Shown here piece by piece: positions 42,521 to 51,195 of a stretch of 64,000 nucleotides of DNA. Position numbers and translations under genes: made by a program. Location of the stretch: positions 19,287 to 83,286 of the IMG/VR virus record IMGVR_UViG_3300031143_000003; one strand, given 5' to 3'. How positions within the stretch are numbered: the first letter of the stretch is position 1; every line of letters begins with the position of its first letter. The stretch comes from a virus. The notes beneath the pieces were generated by a model. That model had not been told where the DNA came from. It searched no databases and worked only from the letters and a program-made list of their open reading frames with translations.

Positions 42521-44226
42521 TATTCGCCAAAAGTAGCACCAGTTGGCATAATATTAAAGTCAACTACTATAAATTCTGCAGCTTTAGCTGGTTGAATGTA
42601 TATGTCTCCTTTCATGATATTTCTATCTATTACATCTGCTGTATTATTAGTACTATCCATTATTACCTTAAATGCGTATAGTCCATTGTTCTGTTGAACT
42701 GATTCCATGTACGGATTAACCGCCGATAAGAATCTTTGACGTGTTGCATCGGTATTATTTTCAAATACTAAATATTTAGATGTACTAGCTATGAACTTCT
42801 TGAGGTTTATTAATAATCTACGTACGTTAACTCTGTCTAATGCAGTAGAGCGTTTTTGTAATGTCTTTTGTCCCCATACAACTACACCTTCACCAGGGAA
42901 AGTAGCTAATGGATTGACTCTAGATTCATACAATGTGTCTCTATTTGCATGTGATAATTTTCGTTCTGCTCTAATTGCTGAAGCTATACCACCTCTGTTT
43001 AATCCAGCTGGTGCATACCATTCTGCAGCTACTGCATCATTGAACGATAATACGCCTGGCATAACAACTGATGCTGGTACCCATACATTCTTACCGACTC
43101 TACTTGCAGGTATTTGAACCCATGGCCAATACATTGCTGCATAAGAATTATTTTCTGCTTCTGCCTCTGCTGTTACGTCTGTTATAGCTGCTCCAAATGG
43201 TGCTGGATCTACTATTGCAAAACAATCTCCACGTTCTTCACATACTTGCATTAATTTTGTTACCGATGTGCCGTGATCCTTTGCATTTATACCTGGACAA
43301 GCTATCATATTGATATCGTATTCATCTGCATTTGATAGTAACTCTATTCCAGTTACATATGCAGCCGGCGCTATACCCTGTATGTTTGTCGATGTTATGT
43401 CACCATACATTTTCTTTTTTCCAGTAGCTTCAGTACCATTTGTACCACCACTAAATGAACCACTACTTGGTTTTGGCAAACTTCCAGTTGCAGTTGATAC
43501 TCTAACTCCACCATCTGCGTCATACCAGTCTATTGTATCAGCAATCGTTGATTCTTCTACATATACAAATTTTGATTTATTTGGATAAGATCCTAGATAT
43601 TTTACATATTTCTCTGTAGAATCATATGTAGCATATTGTGTACCGATTGTTTTACCGATGTAATTTTGGGAATTTGGATCCAATGATATATTGTTCCATG
43701 TTTCCAAAACATTTCGTTTTGCAGCACTATCATCACCACGTCTAATTAGTAATGTAAATGTTCCTTTTGCCTCGTTCACAGTAGTTACTTGGAATCTAAC
43801 GTCGTTAGCCGATCCGCTAACCAATATTCCATCGGTTTCTGAACCACTGTTATTCATTACTGTTCCATCGCCGATCGTTTTCAAAACAAACGATTTTAAA
43901 GTTGTTGACCCAGATTTGAATGCATCTGCTGAAGCTCCAGTAAATGATCCTGCCATGGCTCTAACAACTGTTAATGTTCCAGAATGCTTCAAATACTGTT
44001 CAGCTGCCAGTGATGTTAAGTACTCATATGATTGGCTACCACTTGCAAATGATGTACCAAATAATAATTCATATTCTGAAAATGAATTTACTTCAATTGG
44101 CACATTACCTGGTCCCTTCACTGTCGGTCCAACTATAGCTGCTCCGATATCTGCAATGCCTTGTGGTACAAAAGAGAAGTCTTGTTCTCTAGTGAATACA
44201 CCTGGACTTACTATTTTTTCAGCCAT
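42520..44226 (-). CDS. 18: Contractile tail sheath protein gp18
   Basis: A 568-residue sheath protein (T4 gp18 has 659). The N-terminus EKIVSPGVFTREQDFS is the family signature. The variable middle domain is smaller than in T4. The conserved C-terminal core has DAVAAEWYAPAGLNRGG, GVVVWGQKTL and RVNVRRLLINLKKFI. It contracts to drive the tube through the envelope. AGGAGATAA precedes the ATG, with a late-type-like motif 42 bases upstream. Confidence 0.96.
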   Translation of the reverse strand: MAEKIVSPGVFTREQDFSFVPQGIADIGAAIVGPTVKGPGNVPIEVNSFSEYELLFGTSFASGSQSYEYLTSLAAEQYLKHSGTLTVVRAMAGSFTGASADAFKSGSTTLKSFVLKTIGDGTVMNNSGSETDGILVSGSANDVRFQVTTVNEAKGTFTLLIRRGDDSAAKRNVLETWNNISLDPNSQNYIGKTIGTQYATYDSTEKYVKYLGSYPNKSKFVYVEESTIADTIDWYDADGGVRVSTATGSLPKPSSGSFSGGTNGTEATGKKKMYGDITSTNIQGIAPAAYVTGIELLSNADEYDINMIACPGINAKDHGTSVTKLMQVCEERGDCFAIVDPAPFGAAITDVTAEAEAENNSYAAMYWPWVQIPASRVGKNVWVPASVVMPGVLSFNDAVAAEWYAPAGLNRGGIASAIRAERKLSHANRDTLYESRVNPLATFPGEGVVVWGQKTLQKRSTALDRVNVRRLLINLKKFIASTSKYLVFENNTDATRQRFLSAVNPYMESVQQNNGLYAFKVIMDSTNNTADVIDRNIMKGDIYIQPAKAAEFIVVDFNIMPTGATFGE

Positions 44227-44267
44227 TTATTTATCTCCTAATTCGTTGATTTATTCGTTTAATCTTA

Positions 44268-44276
44268 TATAAATAT
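44268..44276 (-). promoter_or_regulatory. Late-type-like motif before sheath gene
   Basis: Sense strand TGTATATTTATA region: the TATTTATA core is kept, the TTGA part is not. It lies 42 bases before gp18. Confidence 0.4.
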
Positions 44277-44300
44277 ACAATCTGTTTTTCAAAATACAGA

Positions 44301-44552
44301 CTAATTTGACGGTAAGAATTCACCTGTATCTATGTCTATACTACCCTGTCCATACTTATTTTTCAATAGTTCTGCCAATTTACGTTCTTTCGATTGTATA
44401 TCGTCTACTGATACAAATAGTGATGCTTCGGTTTTGTCTAGTGAATGCCTGTTCAATTGAACTTGTCCTAGTTCATGTGATATTTCTGAATATTTTGTGC
44501 GTAGATCTTTTAGTTGTGTTAATTCTTCTGGTGTAAACTTGATTTTTTCCAA
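44301..44552 (-). CDS. Small coiled-coil protein (83 aa), TTG start
   Basis: An 83-residue highly charged helical protein (FTPEELTQLKDLRTKYSEI, QSKERKLAELLKNKYG) ending GEFLPSN. The start is TTG at 44552 with AAGGG about 10 bases upstream; there is no ATG. It lies between the gp15-like gene and the sheath gene, so a tail assembly role is possible. Family not recognised. Confidence 0.7.
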   Translation of the reverse strand: MEKIKFTPEELTQLKDLRTKYSEISHELGQVQLNRHSLDKTEASLFVSVDDIQSKERKLAELLKNKYGQGSIDIDTGEFLPSN

Positions 44553-44565
44553 ATTTTGGTTTCCC

Positions 44566-45336
44566 TTATAACTTTGATTTTAATTGATTAATATCGACCA
44601 CTGTTTCGTGACCAATGCTTATTTTGGCAGGTCCATATGCTATGTCGCCTCCGGTTGCCATACGTTTTTGTACGTTATCTGATATTATGAATCCATCTAA
44701 CTCTATTGTGAAACTAGATCTAATCAATCTATCGTTTCCAATTTCTACGTCGGTGGTTTGTGCGAATGAATCTATACGTGACATGAAGCTAAACTTGTCT
44801 GGATCTCCCCAGTACGTTCCTTCTGCATAGCTTATCGCTTCTATTATATTGTTCATTTCTTTAAGGTAGTCAGTCCATATAATACATTCATAAGTTAATT
44901 TGACGTAATCCGGGATGACGACCTTATGATACTGTTTAACTGGCTTAAGACCTACCTGCTTTGAAAATAAATCATATTTATTTGTTTGAGAATATTTACT
45001 CTCAGCATATGCTACTTGTGGATAATTTGAATCGATCTTCGAACTCATATCATTCCGCTTAGTTATACCAGTTCGCTTATACATTATTAATGGTACTTGT
45101 ATCTTACCATTTGCATCTCGATAGAAGCTAGATTTCTGCATAGATTTCCATTTCTCAGGAGATCCATATACAACTGGTACCTGCATTTGTGCGCCATTCT
45201 TATCTAGTATCGTTGGAATTATTGTGTTGTCGAAATAATACTTTATAGACGAATCAATGTCATATAGTCCAACGTCTAAGCTGGATGGTTTATTATCTAC
45301 TTGTACCTGCTTCGCACGATTAGTCTTTTTTGCCAT
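44566..45336 (-). CDS. 15: Tail terminator/sheath stabiliser, gp15-like
   Basis: A 256-residue protein (T4 gp15 has 272). The pattern VPVVYGSPEKWKSMQ near residue 50, then YECIIWTDYLKEMNNIIEAI near 145 and SSFTIELDGFI near 210, parallels gp15, which caps the sheath and joins tail to neck. The neighbours gp14-like and gp13-like upstream and gp18/gp19 downstream reproduce the T4 gene order, which supports the call. It overlaps the gp14-like stop by TAATG. Confidence 0.8.
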   Translation of the reverse strand: MAKKTNRAKQVQVDNKPSSLDVGLYDIDSSIKYYFDNTIIPTILDKNGAQMQVPVVYGSPEKWKSMQKSSFYRDANGKIQVPLIMYKRTGITKRNDMSSKIDSNYPQVAYAESKYSQTNKYDLFSKQVGLKPVKQYHKVVIPDYVKLTYECIIWTDYLKEMNNIIEAISYAEGTYWGDPDKFSFMSRIDSFAQTTDVEIGNDRLIRSSFTIELDGFIISDNVQKRMATGGDIAYGPAKISIGHETVVDINQLKSKL

Positions 45337-45845
45337 TAGTATATGTCCTTATTATATCCAAAATCAGATTTATTTGATTCTATTTTTCTACGTCTTGTCA
45401 TATGTGTTTCACATATTATACCAATATTCCAACCAAACTTGTCTCCAGCGTTTGATGTTTCTGGGTTTTGGCCAGCAAAATAATCATCGTCGTTTACTGT
45501 ATCAATTTCCCAATACACATCGTTCCAATGTATTATATCGCCAGATTCAACTACTAAATTTGGTATATCAACTAGATCATCTCGTAATAATGAGAATGTA
45601 GCTTTTGCTGTAACATCTAGTCCAAATTCTGTACTTTCGAATTCTTTCTTGTCAAATGATATTAGTGCACCAACTCGAACAGCTTGAAAATATGATTTAC
45701 CCGATGATTCCCCATACAGATTTTCATCGATGTCTAATACTGATGATTTCATTATGTCGACCGTTGTGTCTATAATGTCATGTATCAATTCTCTATTTAG
45801 ATGCCTAAACAATGCTATGTCGCTATTTTTTCCGAATAATGGCAT
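45336..45845 (-). CDS. 14: Neck protein, gp14-like
   Basis: A 169-residue protein, shorter than T4 gp14 (256). The beta-rich core VESGDIIHWNDVYWEIDTV followed by FAGQNPETS is the segment I associate with gp14 head-completion proteins of marine T4-like phages. Order between gp13 and gp15 agrees. Identification rests partly on synteny. Confidence 0.75.
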   Translation of the reverse strand: MPLFGKNSDIALFRHLNRELIHDIIDTTVDIMKSSVLDIDENLYGESSGKSYFQAVRVGALISFDKKEFESTEFGLDVTAKATFSLLRDDLVDIPNLVVESGDIIHWNDVYWEIDTVNDDDYFAGQNPETSNAGDKFGWNIGIICETHMTRRRKIESNKSDFGYNKDIY

Positions 45846-45849
45846 ATTG

Positions 45850-46983
45850 TTATCCTATGTATATATTCAATGGATTCTTATTTAGCATATTCTGCTGAAA
45901 GTCTGTTACTTCATTCTCACGTTCCATCATGTTTCGTCTTGAAACAGCGTCTAGATCTTCTCGCAATTGTGAAATTAATATTTCCTGTTCAGCTGCTCCT
46001 TCGTTTCGTAATGCATCTCCATCAACTGATACGTCTCCTCCTGGAATAGGAATTGATGTAAATTTACCACGTATTTGACCTAATAATGTCTTAGACAGTG
46101 CTAGTGCATATTTGCGTATCCATTGTTTTCCTGGATCGTTGATGTGACCGTACGTCATGTTGTCATATTTCATGTTTGAAAAATCTGATACGCCGTTATC
46201 GGTTATTAATGTACTTCTGTCGGAAGTTACAATATATTGGAAATGGTACTTGAATGATGTTCTTGGAACTGGATGTATTTTTAGCTTATTGTTTATTAGC
46301 TCAAACGAATACATTGATCGACGAACAGTGTCTGAGAATTCAACCTGCTGTATTCTTAACATATCATCGTATATAGGCATGGATAGGAAAGATACGCCAG
46401 CCATTGTTCCACCCCATCCAAACGAATTCAATGATCGATGTGATCCGAATTGTGGTGATGAAGATCTTTTGCTTGCTGGAGTTGATTGATGGAATACACG
46501 CTTTATTTCAATGTCTTTTCCACTTTCAGAAACTTCTGCCCATAATGCAGATAGATCGTATTCTTGTTGATTTGCTGTGGTTTCTATGAATCCAGATTTC
46601 CATTCAACATTTCCACCTGATCCAGCTTCTGCGCCATATTGTTTTGATAATGCTATTAATCTGCCTTGATTTGGTAGAATATTCTTATGTGTAAAATTAG
46701 ATGCAGTTGAATTACCCTTTGCAGCTAATAGATTCTCTCGCATATTAAATCGATTAACTTGTGCACCATACTCAGTCACAGCTTCTTCATAGCATGTGAA
46801 AAGTGAATTGTTAGATAACTCAACTTCAACAGTTGGGTAACCTAATCGTCTTGCGCACCATATTGCAGTTGATTCAATATCTCTATTATATGTGCCTTGG
46901 TTATCATATGTACCAAATGGTGTTTGTCCAAAACCTGGACTAAATACCGATGTTCCATTAAATAAATCTGGTTTAATTGCCAT
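45850..46983 (-). CDS. 13: Neck protein, gp13-like
   Basis: A 377-residue protein (T4 gp13 has 309). The N-terminal part includes WCARRLGYPTVEVELSNN and LFTCYEEAVTEYGAQVN, and the C-terminal half KYALALSKTLLGQIRGKF and DALRNEGAAEQEILISQL, typical of the gp13 neck family that closes the filled head. A late-type motif and AGGAGATTAG precede the ATG. Confidence 0.82.
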   Translation of the reverse strand: MAIKPDLFNGTSVFSPGFGQTPFGTYDNQGTYNRDIESTAIWCARRLGYPTVEVELSNNSLFTCYEEAVTEYGAQVNRFNMRENLLAAKGNSTASNFTHKNILPNQGRLIALSKQYGAEAGSGGNVEWKSGFIETTANQQEYDLSALWAEVSESGKDIEIKRVFHQSTPASKRSSSPQFGSHRSLNSFGWGGTMAGVSFLSMPIYDDMLRIQQVEFSDTVRRSMYSFELINNKLKIHPVPRTSFKYHFQYIVTSDRSTLITDNGVSDFSNMKYDNMTYGHINDPGKQWIRKYALALSKTLLGQIRGKFTSIPIPGGDVSVDGDALRNEGAAEQEILISQLREDLDAVSRRNMMERENEVTDFQQNMLNKNPLNIYIG

Positions 46984-47008
46984 TCTAATCTCCTATTATC
47001 ATTACAAT

Positions 47009-47020
47009 TATAAATATCAA
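47009..47020 (-). promoter_or_regulatory. Late-type promoter-like motif before gp13
   Basis: Sense strand TTGATATTTATA, full consensus, 26 bases before the gp13-like start; it would launch transcription of the neck-tail genes. Confidence 0.6.
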
Positions 47021-47063
47021 ATACTTGACTGAATAGTTGGTTATTTCTAGCTGTGGATTGAAA

Positions 47064-49022
47064 CTATCCGCAGTGATATGTGCAGCCTACGAATGCCTTT
47101 CTATACGTTGAACCAGATAGTTCGAATTCTACACAATCATATTTAGTTGAATTGATTCTGAAGCTGCAGTCTTGTGTTATCTTAGCTACAGTATAATTGT
47201 GCAGTAGATCATCGGATTGCCTCATTCCTAGTCCAGTTAATGGAGATGACGTTATGTAATCGCCGTTTTCTAAGCTACCTGAGTAGTTTGATACCCAGAT
47301 AGCACCTTCACCTAGTGAGTTTATTATTAATCGAGTATCTGATTCGTGCTTTTCAATTGATGTGACGAATGCGCCTTGTCCATATGTTCGAGTGTTACCA
47401 TGATCCTCAAAATTAGATATGACTCCAAATACGCGCTTATCATTTTGTGCAGTAGATAGAGATACATTTGGCAAAGATTCGTTTATGTTTGGTTTAAGTG
47501 TATTGCTGCCACTAAAATTTGTGTACGTGCCATCCGATATGACAATATATCCAACCGATGATGTATAATCATTGATTGTCCCAGATGATGGTATGCTCCT
47601 ATGTTGACCGGTAAAATCTATGGCCGCTACGTCCGCTGCCCAGGATATATATCCGCCAAGGGAAGTTGATCCTCCAAATGTAAATCGCAAGTTCAAGTCT
47701 GGATCAGCATACATTCGCCAGCTAAGGGTATTGTTTAGACCAGTGATCTGTAGTCCACCACCAGAACCAGAATTAGATGACTGATATATATGCAGGTCAG
47801 AATCAGGAGTAGTCGTTCCGATACCAACGTTTCCCTGGTAATCTATACGCATTCTTTCGCTTAGCGCTTGGCTAGCCCACTGATTTGCGGTGTAGAATGC
47901 CAAAAATCCTCTGGCATCATTCTCAGTTGTAAACTTACCACCCTTTATTCCTGCACTTAGAGCCTTGTTTGTGCTTCCACCATTGAAATTATTGGAGAAT
48001 GTGAGTATTGCTCCCTGATCAATTATGTCAGTTGTAGCTGAATTATATAGATCTAGTGATGAATTTCCAGTGATTATCTTACCTGTTGTGTGTCTAGTAT
48101 TCTTTGTTATTTGTGCGAAGCCATCAATATTAATATTGTTTGGCAACAAATTGATAGTGACACTGTTACTGGTGTCTGGGTCAGCTGACACTATGATGAG
48201 GTTATCTATTGCAAAATCTCCCCTATGTGAGTTGGATGAAACAACGGCCGGTATATATTCAAAATATAAATATTTACTGGATGATTTGATTGATTCCAAA
48301 TCAACAGATACCCTGTACCATGCCATATTGCTAGCTGATTGCAGTTGTCCAGTTATTGGTCCGGACACGGTTGATGTGCCATTATAGTATACATAATCTA
48401 ATTCAATGGCAGAGGCAATATCGGTATGATCATCACTAGAGTATATGCGGAATGTCCCGGTTGCAGATCCGTATGCATACACATAGAATATTAGCGTTTC
48501 AGACTCAAAATCATCAATTGTCAACAATTTGGTTCTAAATGTACTATGCGTAGACGAGCCAATATTTGCACTTGTTGTATCTGATGTTTCTGCATAAATA
48601 TATCCAGCTGTAGAACTCTGATTGGCCGTGTCTAATGTGCCATTGTTTGACGCTATGCCATAGTTTGGACCAGTCCATGATGATGGCGAAGCTCCGGATG
48701 ACATCCAGTTCCAATTTCGATGTAGTACATCGGGTGATGCTGAAGTCGATATTAGTCCGTTTATGTATGATACACTATTATTGGCTGATGGTTTTGTTAC
48801 TATGCCCCGATATCCCGATGGCACATTATCTAGGGTCGTAAGCGTTTTTGTTGAGTCATATAGGCCGATCGGTCCAATTGAGTCTACTTCTATGTCTGTA
48901 CCAATTGATGCGTTACCATTCGGATTAGTAAATGATCCACCATCTTCTATTATTAGACTATTTACAGTTAGGCTGTTTAGCTCTGCATCACTTCCGCTTG
49001 TAACTAGTTGTTGCCACGCCAT
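47064..49022 (-). CDS. Tail fibre/adhesin protein (652 aa)
   Basis: A 652-residue beta-rich, Ser/Thr/Gly-rich protein. Its first residues, MAWQQLVTSGSDAELNSLTV, match the starts of the next two fibre genes and probably anchor all three to the same baseplate part. Residues about 135-280 look like a carbohydrate-binding jelly roll. GNVGIGTTTPDSDLHI near 400 is a motif frequent in phage and bacterial fibre proteins. The C-terminus has cysteines (VGCTYHCG). Receptor unknown. Confidence 0.8.
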   Translation of the reverse strand: MAWQQLVTSGSDAELNSLTVNSLIIEDGGSFTNPNGNASIGTDIEVDSIGPIGLYDSTKTLTTLDNVPSGYRGIVTKPSANNSVSYINGLISTSASPDVLHRNWNWMSSGASPSSWTGPNYGIASNNGTLDTANQSSTAGYIYAETSDTTSANIGSSTHSTFRTKLLTIDDFESETLIFYVYAYGSATGTFRIYSSDDHTDIASAIELDYVYYNGTSTVSGPITGQLQSASNMAWYRVSVDLESIKSSSKYLYFEYIPAVVSSNSHRGDFAIDNLIIVSADPDTSNSVTINLLPNNINIDGFAQITKNTRHTTGKIITGNSSLDLYNSATTDIIDQGAILTFSNNFNGGSTNKALSAGIKGGKFTTENDARGFLAFYTANQWASQALSERMRIDYQGNVGIGTTTPDSDLHIYQSSNSGSGGGLQITGLNNTLSWRMYADPDLNLRFTFGGSTSLGGYISWAADVAAIDFTGQHRSIPSSGTINDYTSSVGYIVISDGTYTNFSGSNTLKPNINESLPNVSLSTAQNDKRVFGVISNFEDHGNTRTYGQGAFVTSIEKHESDTRLIINSLGEGAIWVSNYSGSLENGDYITSSPLTGLGMRQSDDLLHNYTVAKITQDCSFRINSTKYDCVEFELSGSTYRKAFVGCTYHCG

Positions 49023-49025
49023 GTT

Positions 49026-49187
49026 TTACTTTTTATCCATCTTAACTGGTTTAGCTGGAGCAGGTTGTGCATTGTATTGGTCTGCTACCTTGTTTAATAG
49101 TAATGATATTTGGGCTGATTCCGAACCCTTGATATTTAGTTCAGCGATTGCTTTATGTATAAGCACTAATTCTTCTTTTGTAAACAT
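49026..49187 (-). CDS. Small protein between fibre genes (53 aa)
   Basis: A 53-residue ORF: MFTKEELVLIHKAIAELN then a second helix (AQISLLLNKVADQYN) and a basic tail rich in Ala/Pro/Lys. AAGGAAC precedes the ATG. It resembles the 54-aa ORF just upstream (F-x-K-[ED]-E-L, I-A, G, S, K), so the two are probably paralogues. A role as fibre assembly factor is conceivable. It ends 3 bases before the next fibre gene starts. Confidence 0.65.
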   Translation of the reverse strand: MFTKEELVLIHKAIAELNIKGSESAQISLLLNKVADQYNAQPAPAKPVKMDKK

Positions 49188-49214
49188 AACCGTTCCTTGT
49201 TTTATTATTTATTG

Positions 49215-49239
49215 TACTAATATAATAAAAACATGTCAC
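49215..49239 (-). promoter_or_regulatory. Degenerate bipartite motif
   Basis: Sense strand GTGA, 11 bases, TATATTAG: two changes from the bipartite consensus. As at 30291, the upstream box lies in the 3' arm of a terminator hairpin. Confidence 0.35.
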
Positions 49240-49265
49240 ATAAAAAAATTATATGACATGTTTTT
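49227..49265 (-). terminator. Rho-independent terminator with 12-bp stem
   Basis: 49227-49238 and 49254-49265 are perfect inverted repeats (AAAAACATGTCA and its complement) with a 15-base loop, followed by U-rich RNA. It lies 14 bases after the stop of the 54-aa gene. Confidence 0.75.
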
Positions 49266-49279
49266 TCAATATATTATCA

Positions 49280-49444
49280 TTATTCAGATAGTTCAGTTTG
49301 TAATTTTACTGCTGTAGAATATACTACTTGAACGTCTTTGCCTTCGAACGTTGAATCAGCTATCAATTTCAATAGAAATTCTAATTCATCTTTATTAAAT
49401 TTCGTATTCTGTTTGGCCGATTTGACCTTTTCTAGTATTCCCAT
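49280..49444 (-). CDS. Small protein between fibre genes (54 aa)
   Basis: A 54-residue helical ORF, MGILEKVKSAKQNTKFNKDEL...LQTELSE. GGAG lies 6 bases before the ATG, inside the end of the previous fibre gene. Its middle (FNKDELEFLLKLIADSTFEG) matches the 53-aa ORF downstream. Probably an assembly or attachment factor; no family recognised. Followed by a strong terminator. Confidence 0.65.
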   Translation of the reverse strand: MGILEKVKSAKQNTKFNKDELEFLLKLIADSTFEGKDVQVVYSTAVKLQTELSE

Positions 49445-49454
49445 TATTGCTCCA

Positions 49455-51167
49455 TTATGCCCACATGAATATTTTACTTGTGCTTGTATCTATGTATGTT
49501 CGACCCGGTTGGTTAAACGTAGTTGGTTTTGTTCCAGTTGCATTGTTTGATGTTCGAGCAAATAGCTTGTTTCCAGCAGGCGATTGCATTGATATACCAG
49601 ATGATTGATTTGTATTGTACAGCTGTACTTGTGTAGGACCTTGGACTATTCCAGACGCTATATCGGAGCCGTTTCCTTGACCAATACTTATGAATCTATC
49701 GGTTGTATGCAATGATCCTAGATCTGTTGTAGTTGTTCCTCCATTTGTCTGCAATGTAGTAACGTTCATTGATATTAATTCTATGTCGTCGACTATGCCA
49801 ATTGTTGCATCGACTAGCGTTAGACCAAATCCGGCGCTAACCTGCACTGTATCTACATCGAAAGTTGTAAGCTCTTGTGCGCCTATTGACAATATGTTTA
49901 GTGCGGTACTTTGGTAAAAATTGTATGTCGTATTAGTTGTGTTAACAGGTGGAATGGTCAATAATGTTGCACCAACGTTTGCTGGATCATACATAGTTAA
50001 CGCTAAGTCAGACATTTTGATTTTTGCATTACGAGAGCCTACTGCTGCGGAAACGTCCTCTACCCATATTACGTCCGTTGCGCCTATATTTGCTTGGTTT
50101 TGTCGTAACGATATTAATTGTGGATTAACCTTTGCTGCATTGACACTGCCATCGAGTAGTTCGGATGTATCTACTGCATTGTCCGATAATCTATCTTCCG
50201 TTATTGCAAGTGGACTCATAGCTAGTCCATTGCCATTGGAGTATAATCCACCTGATGATGAAAGATTCACTTCGATATTTACTATAGCTGATCCGTCGTA
50301 TGAAAAATCAACTATACTGTTGTCAGATGGAGTTGGAGTTAATGTATTTAATGTTACGTCTATATTTGATAAATTAGTTCCATCACCGTTAATTGTTGCA
50401 GCTGTTATTGTGCCTGGCGATTCAACTGATATTGATCCAGTAAATTCATGTAAATTAGCTGTTGCTGTTCCCCATTGATGGCTACCAAGATGTGTAGTTA
50501 TATTTCCATCAGTTAACGATGTGCCGTTTATCGAAAACGATCCAGTAAAACTAACTGGATTGGCTAACGTGTTGTTTACACTCATACTATCAAACGTTGC
50601 AGATGTAGCAGCTATATTAACAGATGTTGATATATCATCTAGTGTTGATATTGTGCCAAATGTGCTACCAGTTATTGTACCACCGGATAGTGCACCAAGT
50701 TGGTTTATATCAAGTTGTGAATTTGACATTGACATAACTGGTATTGTTGCAGATGACATGCCTAATCCAGTATCTGCAGCGTATGTTTGGTTGCTATTTC
50801 CAAACGAAGAAGATATTACTATGTTATTTGATGCGTCTGATACTATTGATATGTCGCTTTCGCCAGACGTGTTTGTACCCTCTACAAACAGTGTATCTGG
50901 ATTGAAGCTGATTTTTGCACCTACGTGGCTTGAGTCAACATCATGGTTAGATGCAGTGAACGTATATAGCGTGTCATTTGATATTATAGATGATTGTAAT
51001 TTGTGCTGTATGTCACCTGCGTCAGTAACATATAGTACATTGCTACCTGTTGCAGATCCTGTCGCAACAGGAGCCGTTAGCTGTATACCGTTATAAACGG
51101 TTAGTGTTTTTAGATCCGCGTTTGAGTCTTCGACGATTATTTCGCGCCATTCTGGAGTTTGTGCCAT
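49455..51167 (-). CDS. Tail fibre/adhesin protein (570 aa)
   Basis: A 570-residue Ser/Thr/Asn-rich beta protein. The N-terminus MAQTPEWREIIVEDSNADLKTLTV parallels the attachment sequence of the two neighbouring fibres. The middle repeats motifs of the type 'FTGSISVESPGTITA' and 'LNTLTPTPSDNSI', as in trimeric beta-structured fibres. HQWGTATANLHEFTGS is nearly shared with the 562-aa fibre, so the two are paralogues. The C-terminal part (about 480-570) would carry receptor contacts. Confidence 0.8.
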   Translation of the reverse strand: MAQTPEWREIIVEDSNADLKTLTVYNGIQLTAPVATGSATGSNVLYVTDAGDIQHKLQSSIISNDTLYTFTASNHDVDSSHVGAKISFNPDTLFVEGTNTSGESDISIVSDASNNIVISSSFGNSNQTYAADTGLGMSSATIPVMSMSNSQLDINQLGALSGGTITGSTFGTISTLDDISTSVNIAATSATFDSMSVNNTLANPVSFTGSFSINGTSLTDGNITTHLGSHQWGTATANLHEFTGSISVESPGTITAATINGDGTNLSNIDVTLNTLTPTPSDNSIVDFSYDGSAIVNIEVNLSSSGGLYSNGNGLAMSPLAITEDRLSDNAVDTSELLDGSVNAAKVNPQLISLRQNQANIGATDVIWVEDVSAAVGSRNAKIKMSDLALTMYDPANVGATLLTIPPVNTTNTTYNFYQSTALNILSIGAQELTTFDVDTVQVSAGFGLTLVDATIGIVDDIELISMNVTTLQTNGGTTTTDLGSLHTTDRFISIGQGNGSDIASGIVQGPTQVQLYNTNQSSGISMQSPAGNKLFARTSNNATGTKPTTFNQPGRTYIDTSTSKIFMWA

Positions 51168-51195
51168 ATGTTTCCTAGTCTACTATTATATATTA